DNA of 64,000 bases, taken from the NCBI GenBank assembly GCA_000531095.1, contig HG799462.1, positions 102,261-166,260 on the forward strand, given 5' to 3'. Below the pieces are notes generated by a model. The model made no database searches and was not told where the DNA came from. It saw only the letters and a program-made list of their open reading frames with translations. The position numbers and the translations under genes are program-made. The stretch comes from Gemmata massiliana (GTDB taxonomy: Bacteria; Planctomycetota; Planctomycetia; Gemmatales; Gemmataceae). Shown piece after piece: positions 62,348 through 64,000 of the stretch. Each line of letters opens with the position of its first letter. Position 1 is the stretch's first letter.

Positions 62348-63448
62348 GTGGTTCGTCACGGTACGTTCGCTCTCATCGCCCTCGTCGTGGGCTTACTCAT
62401 TTTGTCCGAAGGGCGAGCATCGCTGCACCAGCCGGAAGACCCGATGACGGTCCCGGTGAGCGAGAAGGGCGTACCCGAAGCCCTTCCCTTTGAGGAATTC
62501 GGGCGCCGGCGCTTGGTGCTACTGAACGCGGGCAATCCGAAGTGGCTGCTCGAAAACACGAACCCCCGAGATCCCACGAAGAAGATCCGGACGGACCGCG
62601 GGACAGTCAAGGACCGCATTGATAAACGGTTGGCGCTCCGCAATCGGTCGGAGTTGGACAGCGTGGCTCTTGCGGTGGATTGGCTCAGGTACGGGCAACC
62701 GGCCGAGGCCACGGGCGCGTTGCGGGACCAGCGCCGCGGATTTTTGCCGAACATTACGCACGCACACATTGAGGCCACGCAGGGGAATTGGGATCGCGCG
62801 TTTCAGTTCCTCGATATCGCGAACGAGGAGCGCCCACCGAAGGAAATCCCCGGGCTCAAGTCACAAGAACTCGCGTGGCAACTCAAACTGAATACTGGCC
62901 CGCTCCTGAAACTCGTGCGGCTCCGAATGAGCGAAGCGCGAGGTGATAAGCCCGCGCCGGAAAACGAGTTGCCAGATGCGATTTTCCCCGTGAATTTCGC
63001 GAATACGGTTGATGGCGCTCTGGCGCCAGCAGAGCGCGAGAAGTTACCGCCCGACGCACTTGCGACTGTGCAGCAACTCGTGTTGTGGTTCCCACACGAC
63101 CCGCGTCTCTACTGGTTGCTCGGCGAGCTTTACGCGGCAAAAGGGGATTTCATTGCAGCGCGGAAGATCATGGACGAGTGCGTCGGGACGTTCACGTACA
63201 GCAACCGCAAAGTGCTCATGCAGCACCGCGAGGTCGTCACAAAGGTCGCGGACACAAAGGGGCCAGCGTCCGATGATCCGCTGTTCGTGCAACCGGATGA
63301 TACCCCCGTGCCGGCACCGCCGCTCTCACTGGGGACGGTGTGGATCTACTTCGGTGTGGTTGGAGTTGTCGCCCTGTTCGCGGCCGTTCGTGCGCTGTTG
63401 AGGCTCAGGAAGTCCAGTGACACCCCAGGAGTACGCCCGTCACGATGA
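62348..63448 (+). CDS. Membrane-anchored hypothetical protein with TPR-like helices
   Basis: AGGAGG at 62335-62340 points to the GTG at 62348. The 366-residue protein has a signal anchor (RHGTFALIALVVGLLILSEG) and a helical, TPR-like centre (LAVDWLRYGQPAEATGALRD, WDRAFQFLDIANEERPPKEI, LYWLLGELYAAKGDFIAARK). It ends in a transmembrane helix near the C-terminus (VWIYFGVVGVVALFAAVRAL) followed by a basic tail. The longer frame from 62246 overlaps the previous gene and lacks support. The TPR-like region suggests a scaffold role. It overlaps the start of the next gene (ATGA). Confidence 0.65.
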   Translation: MVRHGTFALIALVVGLLILSEGRASLHQPEDPMTVPVSEKGVPEALPFEEFGRRRLVLLNAGNPKWLLENTNPRDPTKKIRTDRGTVKDRIDKRLALRNRSELDSVALAVDWLRYGQPAEATGALRDQRRGFLPNITHAHIEATQGNWDRAFQFLDIANEERPPKEIPGLKSQELAWQLKLNTGPLLKLVRLRMSEARGDKPAPENELPDAIFPVNFANTVDGALAPAEREKLPPDALATVQQLVLWFPHDPRLYWLLGELYAAKGDFIAARKIMDECVGTFTYSNRKVLMQHREVVTKVADTKGPASDDPLFVQPDDTPVPAPPLSLGTVWIYFGVVGVVALFAAVRALLRLRKSSDTPGVRPSR

Positions 63449-64000
63449 TCGAGAACGTATGGCTTGTTCACCCCGACGAAGCAATGTGCGCGGCGTTCCA
63501 GCGCCGGTTCGCTGGGCTGCGCGGTGTTCGCGTCGTTCGGGGGCGGTTTGAAGATCTGGAGCCACACGACTGTTTCGTGACCGCCGGGAACGCATTCGGG
63601 ATCATGACTGCGGGCATCGACGCGGCCGTGGTCGGGTATTTCGGCGAGGAACTCATGACGCGCGTGCAGCACCGCATCATGAACGACTACTTCGGCGAGC
63701 AACCGATCGGCACCGCGTTCGTGTTGGATACGGGAAATCCCAAGATCCCGTTTTTGGTTCACGCGCCGACGATGCGGGTGCCTGGCAACATCGACGGAAC
63801 GGACAAGGTGTATTGCTCGACGTGGGCTGCACTACTCGCGATTCAGGCCCACAACGCGACGAACGGCCACCCGATCGAAACGGTCGCGTTCCCCGCAATG
63901 GGGACCGGGTTCGGTGGGGTGCCGTTCGATGAGGCCGCGCGCCAAATGGCGGTCGCGTTGGCGCAAACTACCTCGAACCCGCCGCAACCGCCTCGAACTT
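63445..64000 (+). CDS. Macro-domain (ADP-ribose-binding) protein, cut by the window end
   Basis: The frame starts at the ATG 63445, which overlaps the previous stop, and runs past the end of the window. It contains DCFVTAGNAFGIMTAGIDAA, typical of the adenosine-binding loop of macro domains, and FPAMGTGFGGVPFDEAARQM, the second loop. Macro domains bind or hydrolyse ADP-ribose and its derivatives, in the O-acetyl-ADP-ribose or MacroD branch. Coupling to the TPR-like protein suggests joint regulation, which is an inference. Confidence 0.8.
   Translation, partial: MIENVWLVHPDEAMCAAFQRRFAGLRGVRVVRGRFEDLEPHDCFVTAGNAFGIMTAGIDAAVVGYFGEELMTRVQHRIMNDYFGEQPIGTAFVLDTGNPKIPFLVHAPTMRVPGNIDGTDKVYCSTWAALLAIQAHNATNGHPIETVAFPAMGTGFGGVPFDEAARQMAVALAQTTSNPPQPPRT

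Overview
This 64 kb, GC-rich window looks like a chromosome segment of a Gemmata-like planctomycete (family Gemmataceae). The evidence is two operons combining DUF1501 (Tat-exported) with DUF1549/DUF1553 (haem-c motif) proteins, a DUF1080 protein, a secreted RTX-type protein with the planctomycete N-terminal LExREVPA motif, a lineage-typical DUF4139 protein, and intergenic repeat families of the kind common in these large genomes. No ribosomal operon, prophage or CRISPR array is visible. One tRNA-Ser is present.

Layout. 0-2.2 kb is a graveyard of insertion sequences: the 5' part of an IS5-type transposase with a homopolymer frameshift, a 506-bp internally deleted IS with intact 24-bp ends, and a multiply frameshifted transposase. 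2.6-18.2 kb holds housekeeping and accessory genes: a frameshifted lectin-like secreted protein, a membrane MutS-like ATPase, a MerR/TipA regulator with a recognisable 19-bp-spacer promoter, an SDR enzyme, a zinc-peptidase-like protein, an AlkB-like dioxygenase, a lipoate-ligase-like protein, a dihaem cytochrome, a flotillin/NfeD pair, a DPP-IV-like peptidase, a Gemmata-type orphan and a Uma2 nuclease. 18.8-31.7 kb carries a large kinase-like protein, a haem-c sensor kinase, Fpg, TrpB, a protein fusing a type-II-secretion/MshEN-like N-domain to a segment that resembles the shoulder of eukaryotic Major Vault Protein, an exported nitrilase, a YdcZ transporter, a zinc dehydrogenase and an orphan PstB. 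31.9-50.3 kb contains the two planctomycete DUF1501 operons, with a sugar isomerase-like protein, NifU-like, RibF, DUF4139, polyphosphate-glucokinase-like and HAD-ATPase fusion genes between them. 50.4-55.3 kb has an RNA ligase, a VOC protein, a 73-bp perfect inverted repeat element, the RTX-like protein and a SWIM-ligase-WGR fusion. 55.5-58.7 kb is a co-directional redox operon (SDR, flavodoxin-like, zinc dehydrogenase, nitroreductase). The end of the window holds a PQQ-propeller protein with an EF-hand, queC and queF (queuosine precursor synthesis), a BON-domain protein, two membrane proteins and a truncated macro-domain gene.

The observations I consider most worth following are the vault-shoulder-like protein at 25850-27709, the SWIM-ligase-WGR fusion, the HAD-HerA-like fusion next to a glucokinase, the repeat element that has entered a DUF1553 coding sequence in frame, and the non-autonomous IS. 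All functional assignments come from reading the sequence and remembered family motifs; no database search was run.
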